Positions 1 through 7,750 of a DNA stretch of 64,000 nt are shown piece by piece. The notes under the pieces are model-generated. The model worked only from the letters and a program-made list of their open reading frames with translations, had not been told where the DNA came from and did not search any database. A program made the translations under genes and the position numbers. The number at the start of each line of letters is the position of its first letter. Within the stretch, counting starts at the first letter, position 1. Origin of the DNA: Paludibacter sp. (GTDB lineage Bacteria; Bacteroidota; Bacteroidia; Bacteroidales; Paludibacteraceae); assembly GCA_028692715.1 (NCBI GenBank), contig JAQUWU010000003.1, positions 1 to 64,000 of the forward strand, read 5' to 3'.

Positions 1-1
1 A

Positions 2-124
2 TACGTCGAAACTCAAACAAGGACGATTTTTAACCGCTTACCTCACTTGTTTTTCGGTTCACCAGCCGAGGTCGCGCATTCAAGAACGACATCGGTATAC
101 GATAAAACGTATTTTAACTTATAG
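2..124 (+). CDS. Possible 3' end of an upstream gene (partial, unidentified)
   Basis: A frame is open from the window edge and ends at TAG 122-124, giving about 40 residues with no start codon in view. The first ~100 bases are visibly richer in G and C than the AT-rich DNA that follows, which would fit the tail of a real gene. I do not recognise the residues, and 40 open codons at a window edge can arise by chance. It could equally be the edge of a repeat or a non-coding remnant. Confidence 0.2.
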   Translation, partial: YVETQTRTIFNRLPHLFFGSPAEVAHSRTTSVYDKTYFNL

Positions 125-321
125 TAGAAAGATCACAAGAAACTATATGCAATATTTATTCGATAAAATAGAATTTTATAACCAGCTCATTATCAATATA
201 TAAATTTAGATATATTAATATTATCAATAAGTTAAATGCTTGCGAAAGTTGAGATACTTACTCTATAACAAACCATTGTTCTAAAGTACAGCTAATAAGT
301 GAGTTTTGATAAGTACTTTAT

Positions 322-484
322 GTAACTACTCAGCCCCCCAACCCCCTAAAGGGGGAGTTCTGGAGCGACATTCATCGTTTATGCGCTTTAATTTGGCTGC
401 TTTTCTGTGAAAATTACATGTTTTTACTCTGCAATTTCCCTAAAAACCTCAAATGAAGTACTTCTTGAAGTGCTGAGTAGTCAC
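322..484. repeat. MITE-like repeat family A, copy 1
   Basis: A 163-base element. Its ends, GTAACTACTCAGC at 322-334 and GCTGAGTAGTCAC at 472-484, are inverted repeats matching at 12 of 13 positions. It is flanked by the perfect 8-base direct repeat TACTTTAT (314-321 and 485-492), which looks like a target-site duplication. Near the left end is the palindrome CCCCCTAAAGGGGG, and near the right end GAAGTACTTC. Near-identical copies lie at 4308-4471 and 48597-48759. It has no coding capacity, so it would need a transposase supplied in trans. Confidence 0.85.
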
Positions 485-560
485 TACTTTATACATTTTC
501 CGGCTATATTTTTTCAATTTATTTTTCAATTTAATCAAAAAACACATACTTTTATAAAAG

Positions 561-638
561 TCGTCTTGACTTTTTATAATACTGCTCCTAGGGAGCTTTT
601 GTTTTATTGAAAAAAATATTCATAATAAGTCAAGACGA
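561..638. repeat. Nested palindrome (12-base perfect outer arms)
   Basis: TCGTCTTGACTT at 561-572 is perfectly inverted at 627-638. Between the arms lies a second small hairpin, GCTCC-TAG-GGAGC at 584-596. The whole would fold into a branched structure of about 78 bases. There is no gene on either side within 500 bases, so it is not an obvious terminator. It could be another small foldback element or a structured RNA. Confidence 0.6.
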
Positions 639-1122
639 ACTCATAAATGAAATCATTAACCATAAACATAGATCAACTCGTAATATGCTGTATCTCTTCT
701 TTTTATTTAATTGTAAATGGTACATTGTTTAATAGTAAATACTTATATGCTTTTTCTGCTAAACAAAATGATAGTAAATGGGTTTAATAAAAGTAACAGA
801 TTGATTTAATATTTTATTATTGCAAAGAGATAGATTAATTCTTATTTTTCGTTTTTTTTCATTTATCCGTGAACTGAGTCATAACCAATTATTACAATAT
901 AAAATTACATTTAAAATAGTTAAATAAAACAACGCTATTTTTTCCAACATTTACTTTTCTCAACTTACGATTTAATATCCAATATCAAATAATGCAATAT
1001 TTTTTTGTATTTCAATCCGAAATAATAAGAATTAGTAAGTAATTAGGTACAAATTAAAAAATCTTCGTAAAAAGTTATAAAACAAAACATTAACCTCAAC
1101 GTTCACTTCATTAAATTGTATA

Positions 1123-1153
1123 TTGCCGTACTAAAATAATATTCATACATTTG
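1123..1153 (+). promoter_or_regulatory. Promoter of the ptb-like gene
   Basis: TTG at 1123-1125, a 20-base spacer and TACATTTG at 1146-1153 match the Bacteroidota pattern (-33 TTG or TTTG, -7 TAnnTTTG). It lies 30 bases before the ATG at 1183. Confidence 0.65.
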
Positions 1154-1182
1154 TCATACCAATTAATATTTAAGCCGCTTTT

Positions 1183-2091
1183 ATGAACTCTATATCGTCA
1201 TTTGCTGAACTTGCTACACACCTCAAAGATGTGAATATACGTCGACGTATGGTAGTAGCAAATGCAGTTGATAACCATACACTTGAAGCGGTTTTCAAAG
1301 CTGTAGATTTGGGACTAATTGAAGCTTTTTTAATTGGGGATGTTGCTTCAATTGAGTCACCCGAGCTATTCGAACACAATCCATCTCCGTACATTCATAT
1401 TATTGACATCCCTGAAGTTCACGAAGCAACAATTGAAGCGGTTCGCATGGTAAAATCCGGTGAAGCTGATATTCTAATGAAGGGTCTTGTAAATACCGAC
1501 GTACTGCTTAGAGCTATTCTTGATAAAGAAAAAGGAATTTTACCAGCGGGGAATGTATTAACTTATAATGCAGCATTGGAAATTCCAAACTATCATAAAT
1601 TGCTCTTTTTCTCCGATCCGGTAGTTATTCCATCGCCAAATCTGTACCAACGAACAGCCATGATTAAATATGCCATACAAACAGCATATAAGTTTGGTAT
1701 TACAAAACCAAAAATAGCCATGATTCATGCTACTGAAGTAGCAAATCCAAAAATTCATTACATGCAGGACTATCTGGATATAATGCAAATGTGGCGTGAA
1801 GGTGAATTTGGTGATGTGATCATGGACGGACCACTGGATATTTTCCTGGCATTGGACAAAGAACGTGGAAGTATCAAAAAAGTACAAACTCCTGTTTTGG
1901 GCGATACAGACATAGCTATTTTTCCAAATTTTGAAAGTGCCAATATTTTCTACAAAGGGCTAGCACTCTTTGCCGGAGCACAAATGGGCGGACTACTTCA
2001 GGGGACAACTAATCCCGTCGTGCTTACTTCCCGAAGCGAAAGTATTGATTCAAAATTCTATAGTATTGCTATGGCCTGCGTGTTAAGTTAA
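1183..2091 (+). CDS. ptb: Phosphate butyryltransferase-like enzyme (phosphate acyltransferase family)
   Basis: The 302-residue protein has the length and sequence features of the phosphate acetyl/butyryl transferase family, closer to Ptb than to Pta. Characteristic stretches are 'ADILMKGLVNTDVLLRA', 'IHATEVANPKI' and the C-terminal 'MGGLLQGTTNPVVLTSRSES', which belongs to the CoA/phosphate site of the family. The expected reaction is butyryl-CoA (or another short acyl-CoA) plus phosphate giving acyl-phosphate plus CoA, in the cytoplasm. The usual partner, butyrate kinase, does not follow: the next gene is on the opposite strand and ends 5 bases away. The kinase could lie elsewhere, or before the window, although 1-1182 holds no gene. 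The start is set by the promoter 30 bases upstream. Substrate (butyryl, branched acyl, acetyl) cannot be told from sequence. Confidence 0.85.
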   Translation: MNSISSFAELATHLKDVNIRRRMVVANAVDNHTLEAVFKAVDLGLIEAFLIGDVASIESPELFEHNPSPYIHIIDIPEVHEATIEAVRMVKSGEADILMKGLVNTDVLLRAILDKEKGILPAGNVLTYNAALEIPNYHKLLFFSDPVVIPSPNLYQRTAMIKYAIQTAYKFGITKPKIAMIHATEVANPKIHYMQDYLDIMQMWREGEFGDVIMDGPLDIFLALDKERGSIKKVQTPVLGDTDIAIFPNFESANIFYKGLALFAGAQMGGLLQGTTNPVVLTSRSESIDSKFYSIAMACVLS

Positions 2092-2095
2092 TACA

Positions 2096-3214
2096 TCAGG
2101 CCAGAAACTGTGCGGCTTTTGTGAAAACCTGTTGAAAGGAATGATTTACCTCCTCAGTACCCACTCCATTTACCGGGAACGGATTTTCATGTGCATAAGC
2201 AAAAGGAAAATCCATTAATTCTATTCTCGAAGCAGCAGTTTCATCACCCATCGCATCTTTAATTCCCTGATATGGCATTACCTTGTCATGAAGGAGCGAA
2301 ATACCACTTAGCTTATTTTCAAAACTTTTAAAAAACGTTTCTCTCTTAAGTTGATCACGTTCCGGAGAAATCATTCGATTAAATGATTCAAGGATATTAT
2401 CGTTTTTGTGGTTTGCTGAGACTTCTTGAATAAAGTCAGACATGTAATAACTGTATAAACTTTGAAATGCTTTTTTATCCATTATACTACGCGATTCGCC
2501 TAGCATAGAACTGAAAATTCCACCGCCACAAAACAAAAATAATTTTGAATCGGAAAATAATGCATCGAAATTTGACATGATTGTTATTTCGGAAAGAAAT
2601 GCTCCAATCGAATAGGCAAATACATCAATCTGTGTGTTTTCGCAAAACAATTCATGTCTGCCCTGTTTTATTTCAGATAATAAAGTGGTCAAATCACTCA
2701 CGCTTTGTCGGCCCGAACTGTAAAAGCGAAAAGGTTGTTCGCTGATTCGTTCGCTTAGTGCAACATTGGCAAAACTCAATGACCGGTCTTCGCCATTTAG
2801 CTGTCGGCGAAGCGTTAATAAGGGTTGTAATACACGTGGATTTGACCACGAGTCAGGAGAACGGTTCATGTGAAAAGCAATGGGAAAAAGTATTACCGGC
2901 TTTCCCGTTTGTTTGCATAAGAATTCTGCCCAGGTAAGGTATTTACTCCAACTACGTTCATTTAATCCGTGTAATAACAATATTGCTTTGTCGGCTCGTT
3001 TCATTTTTGCAGGAACAAAAACAGGATACTTGAATTCATTATTTTCAAATATTTTTTTATCTGCAGGCTCTTTAATTTCTTGTACAAATAGAGTAGATAA
3101 CAAGTTGCTTCGAAAGTTGAAAAATCGGATATTGATATCTGAGTCAACAATGTTTACATCTTTCCCCATTTTGAAAAGCGCATTTAATTCGTCGTATCGT
3201 CTATTATATTGCAT
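2096..3214 (-). CDS. Alpha/beta-hydrolase-like protein (possibly DUF6051)
   Basis: The protein of 372 residues has no signal peptide. 'LLLHGLNERSW' at about 79-89 looks like the beta-strand/oxyanion-hole segment of an alpha/beta hydrolase. 'VFAYSIGAFLSE' at about 198-209 looks like a nucleophile elbow with Ser202, although the usual Gly before the Ser is Tyr-preceded here (A-Y-S-I-G). A possible late acid/His pair sits near 'AYAHENPF' at the C-terminal end. I think it belongs to a Bacteroidota-restricted family (DUF6051), but this is from memory. It is convergent with ptb, with 4 bases between the two stops. Substrate is unknown. Confidence 0.55.
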   Translation of the reverse strand: MQYNRRYDELNALFKMGKDVNIVDSDINIRFFNFRSNLLSTLFVQEIKEPADKKIFENNEFKYPVFVPAKMKRADKAILLLHGLNERSWSKYLTWAEFLCKQTGKPVILFPIAFHMNRSPDSWSNPRVLQPLLTLRRQLNGEDRSLSFANVALSERISEQPFRFYSSGRQSVSDLTTLLSEIKQGRHELFCENTQIDVFAYSIGAFLSEITIMSNFDALFSDSKLFLFCGGGIFSSMLGESRSIMDKKAFQSLYSYYMSDFIQEVSANHKNDNILESFNRMISPERDQLKRETFFKSFENKLSGISLLHDKVMPYQGIKDAMGDETAASRIELMDFPFAYAHENPFPVNGVGTEEVNHSFQQVFTKAAQFLA

Positions 3215-3312
3215 AACTTATTAAAGTAAAATTTTCTGCAAATTTAACAAGATGAATATCAGAGTACAATTTTAAGGGAAATAAAACAGGGAAGTGGGAC
3301 TATTTATATAAA

Positions 3313-3360
3313 TATGGGGTGAAAATAAAACTATGGGGTTGAAAACAGAGCTCGATGGGA
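3313..3360 (+). promoter_or_regulatory. Direct repeats in front of the LytTR promoter, possible autoregulatory sites
   Basis: TATGGGG occurs at 3313-3319 and 3332-3338, each followed by a T(T)GAAAA stretch, with a weaker GATGGGA at 3354-3360. The periods are 19 and 22 bases. Known LytTR regulators bind direct repeats spaced about two helical turns apart, and these sit just upstream of the -33 element at 3369. That they bind this protein is inference. Confidence 0.4.
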
Positions 3361-3368
3361 CAAAGGAG

Positions 3369-3400
3369 TTTGCATTTATGGTTAGAATAATATACTTTTG
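3369..3400 (+). promoter_or_regulatory. Promoter of the LytTR gene
   Basis: TTTG at 3369-3372, a 20-base spacer and TACTTTTG at 3393-3400: a near-ideal Bacteroidota promoter, 28 bases before the ATG at 3429. Confidence 0.75.
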
Positions 3401-3428
3401 CATAACTTTTCTTTGAACATAAAAAATT

Positions 3429-4283
3429 ATGAATGCAAAGATTCCACCTTATATGTATGAGAAAAACAATGTCGTTCGTTTGATATTGTTTACAGCCACT
3501 TTTGCACTTCTATTTATCAATATTTTTAAACCTTTCGGAGCAAGAGACTGGTATAAAATTTCCGATTTAAAATTCTTTTTGTTTGCCAGTCTAATTGTAC
3601 TGGTAGGTATGTTGGTGGTAGTTCTGAGTAGGATAATTATGCTTTCATTCGTAAAGAAGAATTCACTTACCTATCAGCAATATGGTGTCTGGGTGTTGGC
3701 CGAAATACTTTCTATGTCAATGTTTTACGCCTTATTCACCAAGTTTATTCCGGTAGAGAATGCAAATCGTGACTTTATGCAAATATTTTACGACTCTACT
3801 CTTCATACTGCTCTAATATTGTTATTGCCCTATTCTTTTTTTTGGATGTATTTATCGTGGCATGAAAAGAATCTGTTGTTGGAAAATATAAAACTTGAAG
3901 ATAAAAATATTGACTTACCAAAAAAAAATATGATGGCTTTTCCCGATGAAAAAGGAGAGATAAAAATCTCCATCATATTGGAAAATCTTCTTTTTGTGGA
4001 TTCGGCGGACAATTACGCTACCATTCATTACCTCAACAAATCAAAAGTATCACATTTCCTTATCCGAAACTCGCTCAAATGGATGGAAGAAAACCTGACC
4101 AAAGACAGTCCTTTGGTGCGTTGTCATCGTTCTTATATAGTTAACCTCGATAAAGTTAAAGTATTGCGAAAAACAAAAGATGGCATTTACCTCGAACTCG
4201 ATGCGATAAATACTCCTGACATTCCTGTTTCAAAAACATATTACGAAAGGGTGATGAATAAATTTTCGAAATATTCGGTTTAA
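3429..4283 (+). CDS. Membrane-anchored LytTR-family transcription regulator
   Basis: The 284-residue protein has two parts. The N-terminal half has four hydrophobic segments at roughly 16-33, 48-72, 85-105 and 124-142. The C-terminal part (about 175-280) is a LytTR DNA-binding domain, with 'LLFVDSADNYATIHYL' and 'LVRCHRSYIVNLDKV' typical of it. There is no receiver domain and no histidine kinase beside it, so it probably senses a membrane signal directly. This one-protein layout is common in Bacteroidota. It has its own strong promoter, and possible direct-repeat sites lie upstream (3313-3360), suggesting autoregulation. Target genes are unknown; the divergent hydrolase gene is a possible one. 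A family A repeat lies right after the stop. Confidence 0.85.
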   Translation: MNAKIPPYMYEKNNVVRLILFTATFALLFINIFKPFGARDWYKISDLKFFLFASLIVLVGMLVVVLSRIIMLSFVKKNSLTYQQYGVWVLAEILSMSMFYALFTKFIPVENANRDFMQIFYDSTLHTALILLLPYSFFWMYLSWHEKNLLLENIKLEDKNIDLPKKNMMAFPDEKGEIKISIILENLLFVDSADNYATIHYLNKSKVSHFLIRNSLKWMEENLTKDSPLVRCHRSYIVNLDKVKVLRKTKDGIYLELDAINTPDIPVSKTYYERVMNKFSKYSV

Positions 4284-4307
4284 TAGTTTGTAAAGTTAGT
4301 CAAGTTC

Positions 4308-4471
4308 ATAACTACTCAGCCCCCAACCCCCTAAAGGGGGAGTTCTGGAGCGACATTCATCATTTATGCGCTTTAATTTGGCTGTTTTTTTGTGAAAATT
4401 ACATTTTTTTTACTCTGCAATTTTCCCTAAAAACGTCAAATGAAGTACTTCTTGAAGTGCTGAGTAGTCAC
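4308..4471. repeat. MITE-like repeat family A, copy 2
   Basis: A 164-base copy closely matching 322-484, with ends ATAACTACTCAGC and GCTGAGTAGTCAC. The flanks differ from the other copies. Instead of an 8-base duplication there is a perfect 16-base direct repeat, TAAAGTTAGTCAAGTT, at 4291-4306 and 4472-4487, whose similarity continues for about four more bases. This could be a longer target duplication or an insertion beside an existing duplication. Confidence 0.85.
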
Positions 4472-4550
4472 TAAAGTTAGTCAAGTTTATAAGGCTAATT
4501 GATTTATTATGAGTTAGTTTAAATTTTAAAAAAGTTTATTTTGAAACAAC

Positions 4551-4606
4551 TAATCACTAATCGTTAATCACTAATCGTTAATCAATAATCGTTAATCACT
4601 AATCAC
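4551..4606 (+). repeat. 14-base tandem repeat, four units, in the patatin leader
   Basis: The unit TAATCACTAATCGT is repeated at 4551, 4565, 4579 and 4593. Unit 3 has one change (C to A), and unit 4 ends AC instead of GT. The array stops 9 bases before the ATG at 4616, so it occupies the ribosome-binding region. Changes in unit number would alter leader length or structure without touching the reading frame. Confidence 0.85.
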
Positions 4607-4615
4607 CCCGAAATA

Positions 4616-5425
4616 ATGGATTTACTACATTTACTTAATCGGAAACCCTACAAAATAGGCATTGCGCTAAGCGGTGGAGGTATTAAAGGCTTATGTCATG
4701 CCGGAGTTTTGAAAGCTTTAGAAGAAAACGGTATTAAGCCCGACATTGTGTCCGGGGTTAGTGCAGGTGCTGTTGTTGGAGCTTTATATACCGATGGATA
4801 TTCGCCAGACGAAATTGCCACACTTTTTGAAGATATTAGCTTCCGTCAGATGACAAAAATTCAAATCCCGGATGGTGGATTTTTCAAAATTGATGCGTTT
4901 CAGAATTTTTTAAAAAAGAAATTAAGAGCAAAAACATTTGAAGAACTAAAAATTCCGTTACGAGTTGTTGCAACGGATTTAGATAAGGGTGAAAGTGTAA
5001 CTTTCACAAGTGGTAGCTTATTAGAACCAGTAATTGCTTCTTGTAGCATTCCTGTTTTGTTTAGTCCGAAAGAAATTGAAGGGGTACATTATGTAGATGG
5101 GGGCGTTCTGAAAAACTTTCCGGTTTCAACCATTCGTCAGGAATGTGAGATAGTTATTGGGATCAACGCCAGCCCATTAGTAGCTGAAAAATATAAGCCA
5201 AGCATCTTAAACGTTGCTACACGCTCATACCATTTTATGTTTAAAGCAAATATTCTGCATGATAAAGAATTATGTGATTTATTGATTGAACCAGTTGATA
5301 TGGGTAATTACGAAACATTTGATGTAGATAAAGGTCGTGAGATTTTTGAACTGGGCTATCAAACGACCATGAAAATATTACAAAGCAAGCTAAACGGAAA
5401 AAGAATTGAAATTGAACAAATTTAA
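4616..5425 (+). CDS. Patatin-like phospholipase
   Basis: The 269-residue protein carries the complete patatin signature: glycine-rich oxyanion loop 'GGGIKG' at 20-25, nucleophile elbow 'GVSAG' with Ser49, and the catalytic 'DGG' with Asp161. There is no signal peptide and no beta-barrel domain, so it is a compact cytoplasmic or membrane-peripheral form like RssA. The expected activity is acyl-ester hydrolysis of lipids; the natural substrate is unknown. It stands alone between repeats and aspC. Translation starts 9 bases after a 14-base tandem array, which may influence expression. Confidence 0.9.
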   Translation: MDLLHLLNRKPYKIGIALSGGGIKGLCHAGVLKALEENGIKPDIVSGVSAGAVVGALYTDGYSPDEIATLFEDISFRQMTKIQIPDGGFFKIDAFQNFLKKKLRAKTFEELKIPLRVVATDLDKGESVTFTSGSLLEPVIASCSIPVLFSPKEIEGVHYVDGGVLKNFPVSTIRQECEIVIGINASPLVAEKYKPSILNVATRSYHFMFKANILHDKELCDLLIEPVDMGNYETFDVDKGREIFELGYQTTMKILQSKLNGKRIEIEQI

Positions 5426-5468
5426 TTCGGGAGACAAAATAATCGACCCATAATGATTTTTTTTTGAT

Positions 5469-5476
5469 TACTTTTG
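5469..5476 (+). promoter_or_regulatory. -7 element of the aspC promoter
   Basis: TACTTTTG matches the Bacteroidota -7 motif TAnnTTTG, 42 bases before the ATG at 5519. No clear -33 TTTG is seen. Confidence 0.5.
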
Positions 5477-5518
5477 TATCGTATTTAATAATTAATAAAA
5501 ATTTAAAACAGACAAATT

Positions 5519-6712
5519 ATGTTTCCAGTATCAGATCGCTTGGCAGCACTTTCTCCTTCGGAAACGCTTGCCATGTCCCAGAAAAGTAACGAGCTTAAGG
5601 CTCAAGGGATTGATGTAATTAATTTAAGTGTAGGTGAACCTGACTTTTACACGCCTGATCATATTAAAGAAGCTGCCAAACAAGCCGTGGATAATAACTT
5701 TTCGTTTTATTCGCCAGTACCCGGCTATCCAGCTTTAAGAAATGCCATTTGTGCAAAGTTAAAGACAGAAAATGGTTTAGAATATAAACCCGAGCAAATT
5801 GTTTGTTCTAATGGAGCTAAACAATCGGTTTGTAATGTTCTACTTTCTATTATCAGCAAAGGCGATGAAGTAATTATTCCGGCACCGTACTGGGTAAGTT
5901 ATCCCGAAATGGTAACTCTTTCGGATGGAACAAACGTTCCTGTTTATGCTGGGATTGAACAGGACTTCAAAATTACACCTGCTCAATTAGAAGCAGCAAT
6001 TACCGACAAATCAAAAGCAATTATCCTTTGTTCTCCTTCAAATCCTACAGGGAGTGTTTACACAAAGGACGAATTGAAAGGGTTGGCAGATGTGTTGGCA
6101 AAATATCCAAATATCATTATTATTTCTGACGAAATTTACGAACATATTAATTATGCCGGAACTCATGAAAGTATTGCACAATTTGAAAATATAAAAGATC
6201 GTGTTGTAATTGTGAATGGTGTTTCAAAAGGGTACGCAATGACCGGCTGGCGTTTGGGTTGGATTGCAGCGCCAGCATGGATTGCAAAAGCGTGTAATAC
6301 ATTACAGGGTCAATATACATCAGGACCTTGCTCTGTTACTCAAAAGGCTGCCGAAGCGGCTTATACCGGCGACCAGTCTTGCGTTGAAACAATGCGTGTT
6401 GCTTTCTTACGTCGCAAAAAATTAGTGGTTGATTTGGCTCGTCAGATTCCCGGATTAAAAGTAAATGACCCTCAGGGTGCATTTTATATTTTCCCTGATT
6501 GCAGTGCCTATTTTGGGAAATCATATAATGGAAAAACTATTTCTAACTCCGGTGATTTAGCATTGTATTTATTAGAAGAAGGACATGTAGCTTGTGTAAG
6601 TGGTGGAGCCTTTGGTGCTCCTGACTGTATCCGCATGTCATACGCTACTTCTGACGAAAATCTTGTAAAAGCTTTTGGTTGGGTCAAGGAAACTTTAGCA
6701 AAATTAAGCTGA
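5519..6712 (+). CDS. aspC: Class I/II pyridoxal-phosphate aminotransferase, probably aspartate aminotransferase
   Basis: The 397-residue length is right for the family. The PLP-binding Lys237 lies in 'GVSKGYAMTGWRLGW', 'SPSNPTGSVY' is at about 172-181, and the cofactor Asp lies in 'IISDEIYEH' near 204. It is of the aspartate aminotransferase Ib-type group and is expected to interconvert aspartate and 2-oxoglutarate with oxaloacetate and glutamate in the cytoplasm. Related enzymes use other amino acids or prephenate, so specificity is not proven. It is a single-gene unit with its own -7 element and a strong terminator at 6736-6769. Confidence 0.88.
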   Translation: MFPVSDRLAALSPSETLAMSQKSNELKAQGIDVINLSVGEPDFYTPDHIKEAAKQAVDNNFSFYSPVPGYPALRNAICAKLKTENGLEYKPEQIVCSNGAKQSVCNVLLSIISKGDEVIIPAPYWVSYPEMVTLSDGTNVPVYAGIEQDFKITPAQLEAAITDKSKAIILCSPSNPTGSVYTKDELKGLADVLAKYPNIIIISDEIYEHINYAGTHESIAQFENIKDRVVIVNGVSKGYAMTGWRLGWIAAPAWIAKACNTLQGQYTSGPCSVTQKAAEAAYTGDQSCVETMRVAFLRRKKLVVDLARQIPGLKVNDPQGAFYIFPDCSAYFGKSYNGKTISNSGDLALYLLEEGHVACVSGGAFGAPDCIRMSYATSDENLVKAFGWVKETLAKLS

Positions 6713-6735
6713 GAATCAACTTAGTTGAATAAAAT

Positions 6736-6769
6736 AAAACGGGACTTTGATCACTCAGAGTCCCGTTTT
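6736..6769 (+). terminator. Intrinsic terminator after aspC
   Basis: AAAACGGGACT at 6736-6746 pairs with AGTCCCGTTTT at 6759-6769 around a 12-base loop, ending in a short T run. It lies 23 bases after the stop. Confidence 0.85.
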
Positions 6770-6822
6770 CACATCATTTCTAAAACACTAAATTAAATCT
6801 ACAAAACAATTATACCATCTGT

Positions 6823-6855
6823 ACATATAAAATAGCCCAAAGCTATTTTATATGT
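6823..6855. repeat. Perfect 14-base hairpin with 5-base loop
   Basis: ACATATAAAATAGC at 6823-6836 pairs perfectly with 6842-6855 around CCAAA. A second, imperfect inverted pair follows at about 6869-6889 and 6923-6943 (TTGTTTGTA and ATCGG blocks in both arms). Together they make a structured patch between the convergent ends of aspC and the sorting-tail protein gene. It may act as a terminator or be a small foldback repeat. Confidence 0.6.
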
Positions 6856-6988
6856 CTACTGTGGTTAATGCCGATGTATACAAACAAATAGGGCAATGAG
6901 ACAAAGTCGAAATTGGACAGTATTGTTTGTACTATCGGTATTACAAAGATTATACATCACTCACAAATCTATTTAAAACTTATTGAGA

Positions 6989-7750
6989 TTATGCTGCTTT
7001 ATTAAAAAGCATTTTTCTTTTAAATATTATATAAATAGCTGCTAACACTAATAAAAACATCCAACCATCACCAGCAGGTACTGGCTCTATTGGTCCATCA
7101 CCCGGATCTGAAGCTCCTTTTTGAGCGGAATCCATAGCCATTGAGGTAGTACTATCATTAAATATAGTCAAATCGACATTTAGCGAACTAACACTAGCTA
7201 TAGGAGAAGAATCAATAGCATACGTAGCACTGCTATTAAATGAATTTATCGAGCCTCCTGTTGCAGAAGAATTTGTTGAACTACTTCCACCAAAATTTGA
7301 AGAATAAGAAGTTGATTGCGAACTATTTTCCGATTTTATTTTTCTTGAATTTGGAATCCTATTATAAGCTATTAATCGGTTAGAATTTTTTCCTGTTGAA
7401 GGATAATTATTTGCCGAATGCCTGTTTTCGTTTTTCCGTTTACTATAATTATCGTCCACTTGAATTACAGGTGATTCTGTTCTATTTACAGCGCCATCAC
7501 TTGGAGCATTTCTTATCGAATTTAAAGCAACTATACCAGCTTTGATTGATCCTAGACCAGCATTCAAACTATTTACCTGAAAACTTGCTCTTCCAATATT
7601 TACTCTGCTGAAATTTACTCCCTGATTTTCAGCGAAATAAACTTTATTTGTGTATAGGTCAGGACTTCCCCAAGGTGAATATAGCAATAGCAACAACATT
7701 CCTGCTGCAGTTAAAATTCCTATTAAAAGTTTTTGTTCCTGTCTAATCAT
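6989..7750 (-). CDS. Surface protein with candidate C-terminal sorting tail (PID-CTERM-like)
   Basis: The protein of 253 residues has three parts. An N-terminal hydrophobic segment (about 8-25) is followed by 'SPWGSPDLY'. A long Ser/Asn-rich, low-complexity middle (about 105-190) looks unfolded. The C-terminus has a Gly/Pro motif, 'DPGDGPIEPVPAGDG' (about 215-229), then a short hydrophobic helix and 'FKRK'. This motif-helix-basic tail is the layout of CTERM sorting signals; in Bacteroidota the PID-CTERM type looks much like this. No matching exosortase-like enzyme is in the window. Function is unknown. It is followed downstream by hairpins (6823-6943). It could instead be a plain membrane-anchored stalk protein. 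Confidence 0.55.
   Translation of the reverse strand: MIRQEQKLLIGILTAAGMLLLLLYSPWGSPDLYTNKVYFAENQGVNFSRVNIGRASFQVNSLNAGLGSIKAGIVALNSIRNAPSDGAVNRTESPVIQVDDNYSKRKNENRHSANNYPSTGKNSNRLIAYNRIPNSRKIKSENSSQSTSYSSNFGGSSSTNSSATGGSINSFNSSATYAIDSSPIASVSSLNVDLTIFNDSTTSMAMDSAQKGASDPGDGPIEPVPAGDGWMFLLVLAAIYIIFKRKMLFNKAA

Larger units (their letters stand above)
125..1182. other. Long gene-free AT-rich stretch
   Basis: No convincing gene is seen on either strand. The stretch holds a 163-base MITE-like repeat (322-484), a nested palindrome (561-638) and the promoter of the next gene (1123-1153). The rest is very AT-rich with stop codons in all frames. A 67-codon open frame at 407-610 begins inside the repeat and looks non-coding. 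Confidence 0.7.
4284..4615. other. Intergenic region filled by repeats
   Basis: The 332 bases between the LytTR gene and the patatin gene hold a family A repeat (4308-4471), the long direct repeats flanking it (4291-4306 and 4472-4487) and a 14-base tandem array (4551-4606). No clear TAnnTTTG promoter was seen for the patatin gene, so its promoter is unresolved. Confidence 0.7.

Noticed and set aside
407-610. 67-codon open frame
   Set aside because: It begins inside the family A repeat, has AT-driven composition, no promoter and no recognisable domain.
4551-4606. CRISPR array
   Set aside because: The 14-base units are contiguous with no spacers, and no cas genes are present.
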